Source: Pseudomonas entomophila (GTDB taxonomy: Bacteria > Pseudomonadota > Gammaproteobacteria > Pseudomonadales > Pseudomonadaceae). From it: DNA of 64,000 nucleotides. The stretch is taken from NCBI RefSeq assembly GCF_013523125.1, contig NZ_JAAMQJ010000017.1, positions 30,032 to 94,031 of the forward strand. Reading direction: 5' to 3'. Shown here in pieces: positions 18,254 through 27,028 of the stretch (position 1 is its first letter; each line of letters starts with the position of its first letter). Below the pieces are notes generated by a model that was given only the letters and a program-made list of their open reading frames with translations, had not been told where the DNA came from and searched no databases. The translations under genes and the position numbers were made by a program.

Positions 18254-18517
18254 ATGCGTTTGCGCGGAGATGTTTATTGGAGCTGGGCAGATCCTACGCT
18301 TCATCACCGGACCCACGAAGAGATCCTGAATGACGGATCTTATCTCGACGTGCAGGTAAGGCTTTCGCGGATAGGCGCAACGCAGCTGTTTATCGGTGTG
18401 TACGCGCCGTCGGGAACCGCGCTGTATGAGGAAGCGTTCGACACCCGGCCGAACGAATCAATGACGAGCGCGTTGGCCTGGGGAGTCGCCAGAGCGCGTG
18501 TCGTAGCTACGTTGTAA
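18254..18517 (+). CDS. Conserved-looking small protein, 87 residues
   Basis: The ATG at 18254 (MRLRGDVYWSWADPTLHHRT) gives a compact soluble protein with alternating strands (YLDVQVRLSRIGATQLFIGV) and an ending ALAWGVARARVVATL. The upstream in-frame extension to 18137 reads through the direct repeat GCTATCCATC and is less protein-like. I recall similar short unannotated proteins in Pseudomonas but cannot name a family. Its stop codon lies inside the left arm of the 65-bp palindrome. Confidence 0.55.
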   Translation: MRLRGDVYWSWADPTLHHRTHEEILNDGSYLDVQVRLSRIGATQLFIGVYAPSGTALYEEAFDTRPNESMTSALAWGVARARVVATL

Positions 18518-18575
18518 ACCACTTTTTTTCACTGTAAACCACTGTGGTTTACAGTGAAAAAAAGTGGTTTACAAC
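18511..18575. repeat. Perfect 65-bp palindrome
   Basis: Two 32-base arms are exact reverse complements around a single central T. Each arm holds two copies of GTAAACCAC separated by CTTTTTTTCACT-type spacer sequence, giving four copies in alternating orientation. The left arm includes the stop codon of the 87-residue gene. It could be a recombinase binding array, an element end or a cruciform-forming terminator. Confidence 0.95.
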
Positions 18576-18790
18576 AGGCCTCCTCAGGCTTGAGTCAGCT
18601 CCAGAAGATCGCCCTGTTCCTCCCGGGCCATCTTCACTCAACACTGAGCCAGTCGTGAGGTTGCACCGCACAAAGTCTTCCGCATCTATGTCCCGCTTGG
18701 CAGAATTCGAAGGCGTGACGTCTGTTCGTCCTTCAGATCCGCGATCATGGTCATGCGCCGACGCGATGGCGCGGCGCTGCCATTTGACAT

Positions 18791-19135
18791 TTAAGAGAAT
18801 ACAAAATATTTGCGTACGGTCTCTACTACTTCCCAAGTTCCGGAAAAGCCAGGCTCAATAATAAATTTGTCGCCTGCTTTGAGGTGAAGTGGCTGCTTAC
18901 CATCGGGGGTAATCACGCAATAACCTTCTTGGAAGTCGCAGTACTCCCATTTGGTATAGGCCACGCGCCATTTACCGGGCGTGCATATCCATGTGCCCAT
19001 TATCTTCGATCCATCTTCCGATGTGTACGAGTTCAGATTGACAGTGTGAGGTTCGCCTGATAGCCGTTCCCAGGTGCATGCGTCAAGAACTGGTAAAGGG
19101 GAGGTGTCGCGCAGTACAACGATTAGGTCTTTCAT
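18791..19135 (-). CDS. Complete cupin-domain protein carried beside the integrase
   Basis: 114 residues of the DUF861-type single cupin family: PHTVNLNSYTSEDGSKIMGTWICTPGKW, then KWEYCDFQEGYCVITPDGK, the LKAGDKFIIEPGFSGTWEV cupin box and the terminal ETVRKYFVFS. It is complete, whereas a GC-rich copy at 23813-24025 stops after the KWEFC motif. The two match at about half or more of the shared residues. The gene is visibly more AT-rich than the host copy, including its 3' half. That argues it came with the element rather than by simple rejoining of the host gene. The biochemical role of this cupin is unknown. Confidence 0.85.
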   Translation of the reverse strand: MKDLIVVLRDTSPLPVLDACTWERLSGEPHTVNLNSYTSEDGSKIMGTWICTPGKWRVAYTKWEYCDFQEGYCVITPDGKQPLHLKAGDKFIIEPGFSGTWEVVETVRKYFVFS

Positions 19136-19403
19136 AGAATATGTTCGTGTGGTGATGATGTTTTAGTAGCATCACAAAATACGTCAGATGAGAGATGTCT
19201 GTGCCCGACATTAATATGCCTGTTTGCGAATCTCTGTCTGGGGCTATCCAAATGAAGGTGAACATTAAGCTGTATTTTTATCTGGTTATCAGCTCAGATG
19301 GTCGATGTTTCTAGCCTGCCATTTACAAATGGTCTGAGAGTGGTGGAAAGTGGCGATATATTGAACTACGCTTTACGTTCACCGCCGCAATAAACTAAAG
19401 TGC

Positions 19404-22400
19404 ATGAGAGTAAAGATGCCAAAAGAATCTTATTGTAGCTATGATGAGGCTTGTCAAATAATTGCCGCGCTTGACATATGTACTGCCGGTCAATATAGGA
19501 GTCGATACAAGGAGCATCCGGGATTGCCATCAAATCCCCCAGTTTTCTTTGCGGGGAAAGGATGGGATTGTTGGTATGTGTTTCTGAATAAGGCAAAGCC
19601 AGACTTATACGAATCGTTGTCGCAAGCTCAGGCTGCAGCGAGGTTTCTAGGTGTTTCAACTCAGCAAGAATACGTGGCTCGTTATAAGGAAGACTCACGC
19701 CTGCCTTCAGATCCCGTACGGTATTACGATGAATGCAAATCTTGGAGGCATTTCTTCCAGGACGATTATGAGAAAGCTTATCCAACCTATGAAGAAGCAA
19801 AAAGCGCAGCTAGAAGGCTAGGCGTACACAACAGGAAAGAATATAAAAACCGTTACTTAGCCGATAAAAAACTGAGGTGTAATCCAAATGAAGTCTACGC
19901 GAAAACAGGTTGGGAAGGGTGGGGGGCGTTCCTTTCAGATGAGCTGGTTGCTATATACGCGAGCTATGAAGAGGCTAAGCAAGCGACAAAAAAGCTGGGG
20001 ATTGTGAGTGTTCCGGATTATCGGAAAAGATATTACGAAGATCCCCGGCTCCCATCTAGCCCTGAAAAGGCTTATTCTGGCCGCGGCTGGACTAATTGGT
20101 ATGATTTTTTTGATAGGCAGAAGTCTAAATTTTATCCGACCTATTCAGAGATGGAGCAGGCGGTGCATAAATTGGGAATTACGAGTAAAAAAGAGTATTT
20201 GGTTAGGCGTAAGGAAGACAAAAAATTACCCTGTGCGCCTTGGTCGGAGTACGCTTCTAAAGGCTGGGTCAGTTGGAAGTTTTTGTTTCGTTTCTTTAAG
20301 CCGCTTTTTTATAGTGATTTGGCCGAGGCTAGCGCCGCTGCTAAGCGGTTGGGGATAATAAGTGCGTCTGACTATAGAGCTAAATATAAACTGGATACTC
20401 GTCTTCCGTGCGATCCTAAGAGTCACTTTCTTCCATGGCCAGGATGGCCAAATTTCCTTGGGGTTGAGCGCGACAGGAATTACAAAACATATGAAGAAGC
20501 AAAAAAAGCTGTCGCAAATTTTGGATTTAAGTCATATGCCGAGTATAGAGACGGATATAAGCAGGATCCTCGGCTGCCGAGTGCTCCCTATCGAGCCTTC
20601 AAGCACAAAGGCTGGATCAGTATACAAGACTTTCTTTCGCTGGAAATAGCTCCTGATTATTCAGATAGCTACCCATGCTTGTGCGATGTATATGAGAAAT
20701 ATTTGAGATTTCAAACAAATTATGCAATACGTCGCATGGCGTTGAGGGTGCTGATAAACGGATATTTCCACGAATTAAATTTACCTGATGATCCAAAATT
20801 TTTATTATTAAGGGCTAATAAGTTTAATGCTGCGCTGTATATATCATTGATTGAGTCTCAGGCAGAGTCGCTGAGGCAGCAGATACACACGTCAATTTCG
20901 ACATTTTTTCAGTGGGTTCTCGACGAAGAATGTACAGATGTCGATGGGTATGAGAGCGTCGTACTAAACGACTTCAGAAATCCGTTTTCTAGCATCCTAG
21001 CCGGATTTGCCAAAGGTTTGGGCTATTCTAAACTAGGTCAGACGAATAAACCCTCGCTTGGTTACGAGTATATTTTGAGAGCTAGAAACTACCTCGTTCC
21101 TGATTATGAGATGTCCCTATCACGACGCGTGTCCCTAAGCCAGTTAGAGCATCTCCAAGAGTTCTTCGATAGCCGCGGAGATTGGCTTGATGTCCAATTT
21201 TCGAAAATTGATGTCGATGATCCTCATACGGTATGGCGAAAGCTTGAGCGAATTGAGCGGGTTGTTGATGGGAAACGGCGTAGAGTAGTTGTGTATCAGG
21301 TATGGTCTCCGGTTCGATTTGTAGCGCTTTATACCTTGCTAAGGTTTCCCTTACGGGGGCAACAGATTCTGTGGCTGGATAGCGGAGAGGCTGACCGAGA
21401 GGTAGGAGTTGTTGACATGGAAACTGGTACAATTGAGTGGAGGAAGAATACTGGGCATCTTGCTTCGCGTGGCACCAGGAACAGTACACCTCAGGCGGCA
21501 GTTCAAAAAGGAGTAAATGGATATCCGAAGTTCTATTGCACAACCAATAAAACTGGTGCTCGTGATAAAGGATACGAAGTCGAATGGATTCCAGAGGATT
21601 TGGCGTATTGGTTGTTGGTATTGAGGGACTGGCAGGAAAGATATGCACCGCTTGATTACCCAACGCCATGGACTTCGATAAAAACACACACAGAGGTCAA
21701 TAGTGAGATTTTGAAATCTCGGGGTAGCCAATGCTTTCTTTTTCGACAAGATAAAACGGGTCAGCCTATTACAACGGCAACGGCCTTCCAGACCACATTG
21801 CCTAAGCTACTTTATCTCATTCAACGGGGTGGGGAAGATCTAGCCAGGAAAAACAGTCAGTACGGACCTCGTTACCTAAGTGACTACACTCCTCACTGCT
21901 TGAGGGTTAGCCTCATCACCGCCTATATAGCGGACGGGGATGCGCCGATACATATAGTGTCGAAGCTGGTTGGGCATGCAGCGCTCGTCATGACCATTCA
22001 CTATGTGAGTCTTAAGGAACACCAAATGCGGAGGCCTATGCAAGAGGCCGAGAAGCGTGCTGAATATACCGCCTGTGATGATTTGGTGCGAAACGTGCTT
22101 GCCAATGGCTTGCAATCGCAAGCTAGGAATTTGATTGCAACTGACGGGAGTAGAATTTTTTTCGAAAAATCATCGACAAAATCTGCAAACGTAATTTTTG
22201 ATTGGGGAATATGCCCGATGTCGGCTGCCGCCTGCAATATAGGTGGTGATCTCATTGAGAATGTATATGCCGCAGTTGAAGCTGGGTATTTAGGACAGAA
22301 AAATTGTCCTCGTTGCCGTTTCTTTGTTTCAGGGATAGCATTCTTAGGAGGATTGGTTTCATTGGCGAATGAGATGGCTCTTGAAATTCATGATGAAAGC

Positions 22401-23060
22401 GGTAGATATCAAGCTTATACAGCTGAACTGGATGAGTTGGAAAGCGCCTGGTACGATGCGAGCATCAAAGATCTATCTTTTGATCGGGAGCTGGACCGTA
22501 AACGTTCAGTCGCTCAACAGCAACAAAGTGCAGCAAAGCTCGAAGTGTTGTTACGTGACTATGGGGCTGTTAATCGCTACGTAATGGATTGCGTAAAAGC
22601 AATAGATCACACTGAGTCAGAAAATAGTGAGGCAGAGCTTAAGTTAGTTGTCTCGGAAGACCTGAAGGAGATGAGCTTCAGGGCCTCAGAGTCGACCTAC
22701 CATCTGCTATCCGAAATCTGTCAAAATGCAACTATTTACAGATCTGCGAACCCATCTCGTGCCTTACCATTGATTTCAGAAATGATCGACAGGATGGCAG
22801 CTAATAACGGGTTGCGGCCAGCAATGTATAAGCTTACAAATGCGCAAAAGCTTGCTGCATGCAATCAGTTAAATTCGTTGCTGATGAGTCGTCTGCATTC
22901 TTGGGAAAGAATCGATAATTTGATCTCAGGGAAGTTAATGATATTGGATGTTGATGAATATCAAGCTGGTTTGACTCCCATAACATCCGAAATCAAGGCG
23001 ATTTTTTCGAATTACGTATCGCTTACCTCTGGTGCGCATGGAGACGAGAATGACGAGTGA
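19404..23060 (+). CDS. gmtZ: Large tyrosine recombinase with integrase repeats (GmtZ-like)
   Basis: 1218 residues. Residues about 6-410 are seven copies of a 55-60 residue unit, each with YEEAKxAAxxLGIxSxxEYxx, then LPxxPxxxYxxKGWxxWxxF; this is the phage-integrase repeat (INT_rpt). A core-binding region follows, then a catalytic domain with R651, H831-x-x-R834, H858 and Y867, so all key residues are present. A Cys4 motif (C937, C944, C968, C971) and a helical C-terminus complete it. I remember this architecture as the gamma-mobile-trio integrase GmtZ, without having checked. A second ATG at 19416 with GAGAG upstream is an alternative start. The gene is clearly AT-richer than the chromosome. 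Confidence 0.75.
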   Translation: MRVKMPKESYCSYDEACQIIAALDICTAGQYRSRYKEHPGLPSNPPVFFAGKGWDCWYVFLNKAKPDLYESLSQAQAAARFLGVSTQQEYVARYKEDSRLPSDPVRYYDECKSWRHFFQDDYEKAYPTYEEAKSAARRLGVHNRKEYKNRYLADKKLRCNPNEVYAKTGWEGWGAFLSDELVAIYASYEEAKQATKKLGIVSVPDYRKRYYEDPRLPSSPEKAYSGRGWTNWYDFFDRQKSKFYPTYSEMEQAVHKLGITSKKEYLVRRKEDKKLPCAPWSEYASKGWVSWKFLFRFFKPLFYSDLAEASAAAKRLGIISASDYRAKYKLDTRLPCDPKSHFLPWPGWPNFLGVERDRNYKTYEEAKKAVANFGFKSYAEYRDGYKQDPRLPSAPYRAFKHKGWISIQDFLSLEIAPDYSDSYPCLCDVYEKYLRFQTNYAIRRMALRVLINGYFHELNLPDDPKFLLLRANKFNAALYISLIESQAESLRQQIHTSISTFFQWVLDEECTDVDGYESVVLNDFRNPFSSILAGFAKGLGYSKLGQTNKPSLGYEYILRARNYLVPDYEMSLSRRVSLSQLEHLQEFFDSRGDWLDVQFSKIDVDDPHTVWRKLERIERVVDGKRRRVVVYQVWSPVRFVALYTLLRFPLRGQQILWLDSGEADREVGVVDMETGTIEWRKNTGHLASRGTRNSTPQAAVQKGVNGYPKFYCTTNKTGARDKGYEVEWIPEDLAYWLLVLRDWQERYAPLDYPTPWTSIKTHTEVNSEILKSRGSQCFLFRQDKTGQPITTATAFQTTLPKLLYLIQRGGEDLARKNSQYGPRYLSDYTPHCLRVSLITAYIADGDAPIHIVSKLVGHAALVMTIHYVSLKEHQMRRPMQEAEKRAEYTACDDLVRNVLANGLQSQARNLIATDGSRIFFEKSSTKSANVIFDWGICPMSAAACNIGGDLIENVYAAVEAGYLGQKNCPRCRFFVSGIAFLGGLVSLANEMALEIHDESGRYQAYTAELDELESAWYDASIKDLSFDRELDRKRSVAQQQQSAAKLEVLLRDYGAVNRYVMDCVKAIDHTESENSEAELKLVVSEDLKEMSFRASESTYHLLSEICQNATIYRSANPSRALPLISEMIDRMAANNGLRPAMYKLTNAQKLAACNQLNSLLMSRLHSWERIDNLISGKLMILDVDEYQAGLTPITSEIKAIFSNYVSLTSGAHGDENDE

Positions 23061-23682
23061 GCTTCCAGAAGTGGTATTTGAAAGGTTGATATTCGAAGCA
23101 AGTGACTCTCGACGTCGTCGAAGTCTGGAGGCGATCAACGAAGCTTGTAAGATTGCTGCGAGCCTTGAGGTAAAGGACTTCTCATACAGAGCTCTGCTGG
23201 CTATGGGACAAGCTCGCGGGTTGGCAGTACCCAGTGAAAAATCGATTGTGAATCCGACAGGGGAACATTACAGATTGCTAATCCATGCTTGGAAACAAGC
23301 ATCGATGCCAGCTCCAACGCATCAATTCTCTGATGCATTATCTTGGGTCTTGAGTATCGAAGATCCGGTGCTGAAGTTAAATGTTTCTTTGCTGGTAAAG
23401 GAGTTGAAGGCGTTAAAATCAAAGATGCGTCGACAGCTTTCTAGTGGCATGACGCCCATTTTTTTAGGTGCGGTTGAAGGAAAAACACCTGAAACATACT
23501 TTCGGCTGAGGGAGGTTGAAATATCGGCGCTGAGGTTTGCAATCGATGAGGATAATCTGCGTCAGATGGGACAGATAATCGGGCCTCGTGGCGAGGTTTC
23601 GGACTCCAAGGGCCGCATCATTCAAAAACCGGGATTCAGAGATGCGATTGAAAAAGTGTTGACCTTGGAGAGGGGAGAGTAG
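23050..23682 (+). CDS. gmtX: Integrase partner protein (GmtX-like)
   Basis: 210 residues from the ATG at 23050, which overlaps the end of the integrase gene by 11 bases and has GGAG six bases upstream; ATGs at 23038 and earlier are also in frame. Predicted as mostly helical: an N-terminal ERLIFEASDSRRRRSLEAINEACKIA segment, a central coiled coil (LVKELKALKSKMRRQL), and a C-terminal REVEISALRFAIDEDNLRQM region. It resembles the small GmtX member of gamma-mobile-trio elements as I remember them. The overlap implies coupled translation and joint action in integration or target choice. No catalytic motif is visible. Confidence 0.65.
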   Translation: MTSELPEVVFERLIFEASDSRRRRSLEAINEACKIAASLEVKDFSYRALLAMGQARGLAVPSEKSIVNPTGEHYRLLIHAWKQASMPAPTHQFSDALSWVLSIEDPVLKLNVSLLVKELKALKSKMRRQLSSGMTPIFLGAVEGKTPETYFRLREVEISALRFAIDEDNLRQMGQIIGPRGEVSDSKGRIIQKPGFRDAIEKVLTLERGE

Positions 23683-23812
23683 CAAAGGGCCTTACCGGTG
23701 GCTTCGATTTAGGAAAAGGACGTTTGGGTATCCTAGAATTCTTCCCAAAAAAAGCTCAAGAAAAACAAGTTGATAACGTATTTTTGGTGGTTTTGGGATA
23801 TTTTTGGTTTAA

Positions 23813-24025
23813 CTAAGCGAGGAAGTGGCAGAACTCCCACTTGTCGTAGTTGACTTCGAACGTGCCTGGCGTGCAGATCCAGGTGCCCATGATCTTGCTG
23901 CCGTCCTGGGACTGGTAGGCGTTGAGGTTGACGGTGTGTGGGTCGCCGCCGATGCGCTTCCACTTGGTGGCGTCGACCACGGGCGTCGGGCAGGTTTCAC
24001 GCAGAACGGTGATGAAGTCGGACAT
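23813..24025 (-). pseudogene. Host cupin gene interrupted by the element
   Basis: The GC-rich gene starts MSDFITVLRETCPTPVVDAT and keeps PHTVNLNAYQSQDGSKIMGTW and KWEFCHF, then runs into element DNA that supplies Leu-Ala and a stop. Seventy codons remain of about 114; the cupin box is lost. The break lies at the codons for CHF, about 45 codons before the expected end. The promoter and start are still next to the divergent TauE-family gene, so this is the original chromosomal copy. Confidence 0.88.
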
Positions 24026-24189
24026 GCAAAGCTCCAGGGAAAGGTTCGAAGAAGCCGCCACCATAGGCCGAACCTGCTCGCCGCGATTGTCCAGGCTCGA
24101 CCCTAAGCTGTCTGTACGCGCTAAGCGCCCAGTCGCTTCGACGTTCAGGAACTGCCACCATGGAGGTCTCTCACTGCCCGAGGCAACGG

Positions 24190-24960
24190 ATGGCCATGTC
24201 GACGTTCACACTGATGTACCAGAACCTGGGCGTTGCCCTGACGTTGTTGGTGGTCGGCACGTTTCTGCTGGCCGGCATGGTCAAGGGCGTGATCGGGCTC
24301 GGCCTGCCCACCGTCGCCATGGGGCTGCTGGGCCTGGCCATGCCACCGGCTCAGGCCGCAGCGCTGCTGATCGTGCCTGCTACCCTGACCAACTTGTGGC
24401 AACTCGCCCTGGGCGGGCACCTTCGTGCGTTGCTGGGCCGGCTCTGGCCCATGCTGGCGATGATCTTTTTCGGCACCTTGCTCGGCAGCGTCTGGCTGGG
24501 CATCGACAGCGGTCCCTGGGCGGCGCATGCCTTGGGTGGTGCGTTGCTGGTGTACGCGCTGTATGGCTTGCTGGGTCCGGCCTTGCACATCGCCCCACGG
24601 CATCAAGGATGGGCCGGGCCCGTGGTGGGTGGGGTCACCGGACTGATCACCGCGGCGACCGGGGTGTTCGTGATGCCGGCCGTGCCCTACCTGCAGGCGC
24701 TGAACCTGCAGCGGGACGAACTGGTACAGGCGCTGGGGCTGTCGTTCACCGTCTCGACCGTGGCGCTGGCCCTCGGGTTGGCCGGGCAGTCGGCGCTCGA
24801 CGTCCAGGCCCTGAGCGCTTCGACGCTGCTGCTGGCGCCTGCCGTGCTGGGCCTGTTCGTCGGGCAGTGGTTGCGCCAGCGCATCCGTCCCACCGTGTTC
24901 CGACGGTGCTTCTTCGTCGGCCTGGGGCTGCTGGGGCTGCACCTGCTGGTCAACGGCTGA
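24190..24960 (+). CDS. TauE/SafE family sulfite/anion exporter
   Basis: 256 residues with about eight membrane helices and the family hallmarks VVGTFLLAGMVKGVIGLGLP near the N-terminus and GGVTGLITAATGVFVMPAVPYLQ in the second half. ATG at 24190 was preferred because GAGG lies six bases upstream; an ATG two codons later is also possible. The family exports sulfite, sulfoacetate or related organosulfur anions; the substrate here cannot be told. It is divergent from the interrupted cupin and upstream of ggt. Confidence 0.85.
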   Translation: MAMSTFTLMYQNLGVALTLLVVGTFLLAGMVKGVIGLGLPTVAMGLLGLAMPPAQAAALLIVPATLTNLWQLALGGHLRALLGRLWPMLAMIFFGTLLGSVWLGIDSGPWAAHALGGALLVYALYGLLGPALHIAPRHQGWAGPVVGGVTGLITAATGVFVMPAVPYLQALNLQRDELVQALGLSFTVSTVALALGLAGQSALDVQALSASTLLLAPAVLGLFVGQWLRQRIRPTVFRRCFFVGLGLLGLHLLVNG

Positions 24961-25089
24961 CCGCCCGATGACGGGCACCGAAAGAATCCTTTGTCATAGC
25001 CCTCGGAAATTTCCTACGCTGTAGATCGGTGCTGGCCGATGCCTGCGCCGACACAATGGTCCAACAAGAACGAGAACAAGGAAACCCAG

Positions 25090-26757
25090 ATGCGAATCGT
25101 CATGTTCCAGTCCTTGGCCTTCGGTGCCGCGATCCTGGCCAGCCCGGGCGTGTTCGCCGCGACGCTGGAAGGCGGTGCGGTCGCCGCGCCCGATGAGTAT
25201 GCGGCCAAGGTCGCCGCCGAGATCCTCAAGAAGGGCGGTAACGCGGTGGATGCCGCGGTCGCCACGGCCTTCACCCTTGCCGTCACCTACCCGGAGGCCG
25301 GTAACATCGGCGGCGGTGGCTTCATGACCCTCTATGTCGACGGCAAGCCCTATTTCCTCGATTACCGTGAGGTCGCTCCCAAGGCTGCCACGCGTGACAT
25401 GTACCTGGACGACAAGGGCGAGGTGGTCGAGAACCTGAGCCTGGTCGGCCCACGCGCGGCAGGCGTACCGGGCACGGTCATGGGGCTGTGGGAGGCGCAT
25501 CAGAAATTCGGCAAGCTGCCCTGGAGCGAGCTGCTCACACCGGCCATCGGCTATGCCAAGGGCGGTTTCACCATCGCCGCCAAGCAGTACCAGTACCGCG
25601 ACGACGTGCAGTCGCTGTTCAAGGGTGCGACCAATTTCAACGACTATTTCGGCAGCATGAAAGTCGGGCAGCGCTTCACGCAGCCCGAGCTGGCGCAGAC
25701 GCTGGAGCGTATCGCCGACAAGGGCGTGAGCGAGTTCTACCAGGGCAAGACCGCCGATCTGCTGGTGGCCCAGATGCAGGCCGACAACGGCCTGATCACC
25801 AAGCAGGACCTGGCCGACTACACGGCCGTGTGGCGCAACCCGATCGCCATCGCCTGGCGTGGCAACACCGTCTATACCGCGCCGCCGCCCAGCTCGGGCG
25901 GGGTCGCGCTGGCGCAGCTGCTGGGCATCAAGGAAGACCGCGCCGCCGACTTCAAGGGCGTGGCGCACAACTCCGCGCGCTACATCCACCTGCTGGCCGA
26001 GATCGAGAAGCGCGTGTTCGCCGACCGCGCCGACTACCTGGGCGATCCGGGCTTCACCAAGGTGCCGGTGGACAAGCTGATCGACAAGACCTACCTGGCC
26101 AGCCGTGCCGCCCAGGTCAACCCGACCGCCATCTCGGCGACCGACGGCGTTCGCCCAGGCCTGGAGTCGCACCAGACCACGCATTTCTCGATCGTCGACA
26201 AGGACGGCAACGCGGTGAGCAACACCTACACCCTGAACCTCGACTATGGCAACGGCGTGGTGGTCAAAGGGGCCGGGTTCCTGCTCAACAACGAGATGGA
26301 CGACTTCAGCGCCAAGCCCGGCATGGCCAACGCCTTCGGCGTGGTGGGCGGCAATGCCAACGCCATCGCGCCGGGCAAGCGCATGCTGTCGTCCATGAGC
26401 CCGACCCTGGTGACCCGTGACGGCAAGGTGACCCTGGTACTCGGCACGCCGGGCGGCTCGCGGATCTTCACCTCGATCTTCCAGGTGATGAACAACCTGT
26501 ACGACTATGACATGCCGCTGGAGAAGGCCGTGGGTGCGCAGCGTGTGCATCACCAGTTGCTGCCCAAGGACACGATCTACTTCGACAGCTACGCGCCGCT
26601 GACCGGTGAGGTGGCGGATGAGTTGAAGGCGATGGGGTATGTGCTGGAGGATCAGGGCTGGGAAATGGGGGATGTCCAGGCCATCCGCGTGAGCGGGGAG
26701 ACGCTGGAAACGGCCTCCGACCCCCGTGGTCGCGGAGTGGGGATGGTGGTCAAGTAA
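25090..26757 (+). CDS. ggt: Gamma-glutamyltransferase
   Basis: 555 residues from the ATG at 25090, which has AAGGAA upstream and opens a signal peptide (MRIVMFQSLAFGAAILASPG). The proenzyme carries ATLEGGAVAAPDEYAAKVA at the mature N-terminus and ends its large subunit before HQTTHFSIVDKDGNAVS. The autocleavage nucleophile T363 is the first Thr of TTHFS, equivalent to T391 in E. coli. The small subunit has the oxyanion motif MLSSMSPT. The periplasmic enzyme hydrolyses or transfers the gamma-glutamyl group of glutathione. A short gap from the TauE-like exporter suggests a sulfur-compound link, but this is inference. Confidence 0.95.
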   Translation: MRIVMFQSLAFGAAILASPGVFAATLEGGAVAAPDEYAAKVAAEILKKGGNAVDAAVATAFTLAVTYPEAGNIGGGGFMTLYVDGKPYFLDYREVAPKAATRDMYLDDKGEVVENLSLVGPRAAGVPGTVMGLWEAHQKFGKLPWSELLTPAIGYAKGGFTIAAKQYQYRDDVQSLFKGATNFNDYFGSMKVGQRFTQPELAQTLERIADKGVSEFYQGKTADLLVAQMQADNGLITKQDLADYTAVWRNPIAIAWRGNTVYTAPPPSSGGVALAQLLGIKEDRAADFKGVAHNSARYIHLLAEIEKRVFADRADYLGDPGFTKVPVDKLIDKTYLASRAAQVNPTAISATDGVRPGLESHQTTHFSIVDKDGNAVSNTYTLNLDYGNGVVVKGAGFLLNNEMDDFSAKPGMANAFGVVGGNANAIAPGKRMLSSMSPTLVTRDGKVTLVLGTPGGSRIFTSIFQVMNNLYDYDMPLEKAVGAQRVHHQLLPKDTIYFDSYAPLTGEVADELKAMGYVLEDQGWEMGDVQAIRVSGETLETASDPRGRGVGMVVK

Positions 26758-26812
26758 CCGGCAGTCGGGTGTGAGGTCCGCAGGGCGGTGAAGGCGGGGT
26801 GGTCGATGCAAC

Positions 26813-27016
26813 CGCCATCGCCGGCAAGCCGGCTCCCACACCCGTAGTTACACCGCAGCGATGTCAGGACATCGCGGTCCCTGTGGGCGGCCCCTGCCGG
26901 GGCGCCGGACCGGCCGCGATCGGGCCCGTAGGGCCTGCATGACCGGCACCTTCAACCTGTCAGGACCCCGCTACTTGTGGGAGCCGGCTTGCCGGCGATG
27001 GCGACGGCACCGGCCC
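26813..27016. repeat. Inverted pair of REP-type palindromes
   Basis: CCATCGCCGGCAAGCCGGCT (left) and AGCCGGCTTGCCGGCGATGG (right) are inverted copies about 130 bases apart, each with a GTGGGAG tail. This is the REP doublet pattern of Pseudomonas, placed between the convergent ggt and chemoreceptor genes. Confidence 0.85.
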
Positions 27017-27028
27017 AGCCGAGGGCGA

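Larger units (their letters stand above)
18791..23822. mobile_element. Right-hand part of an integrase-type mobile element inserted in a cupin gene
   Basis: The unit contains the complete AT-rich cupin gene, the large tyrosine recombinase and its overlapping partner. It ends inside the GC-rich host cupin at about 23818-23824, where homology between the two cupin copies breaks at GGAAGT-GCAG. The right limit is well defined. The left limit is not: the metal block at 1-18.5 kb may be cargo of the same island, in which case the missing host cupin 3' end lies left of the window. No terminal direct repeat could be proven. Confidence 0.6.

Noticed and set aside
18544..18861. 105-codon frame starting in the palindrome
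   Set aside because: It begins inside the repeat, overlaps the cupin 3' end and has no protein-like features.
24145..24978. 277-codon minus-strand frame over the TauE-like gene
   Set aside because: Gln/Arg/His-rich antisense shadow; the plus strand encodes a clear membrane transporter.
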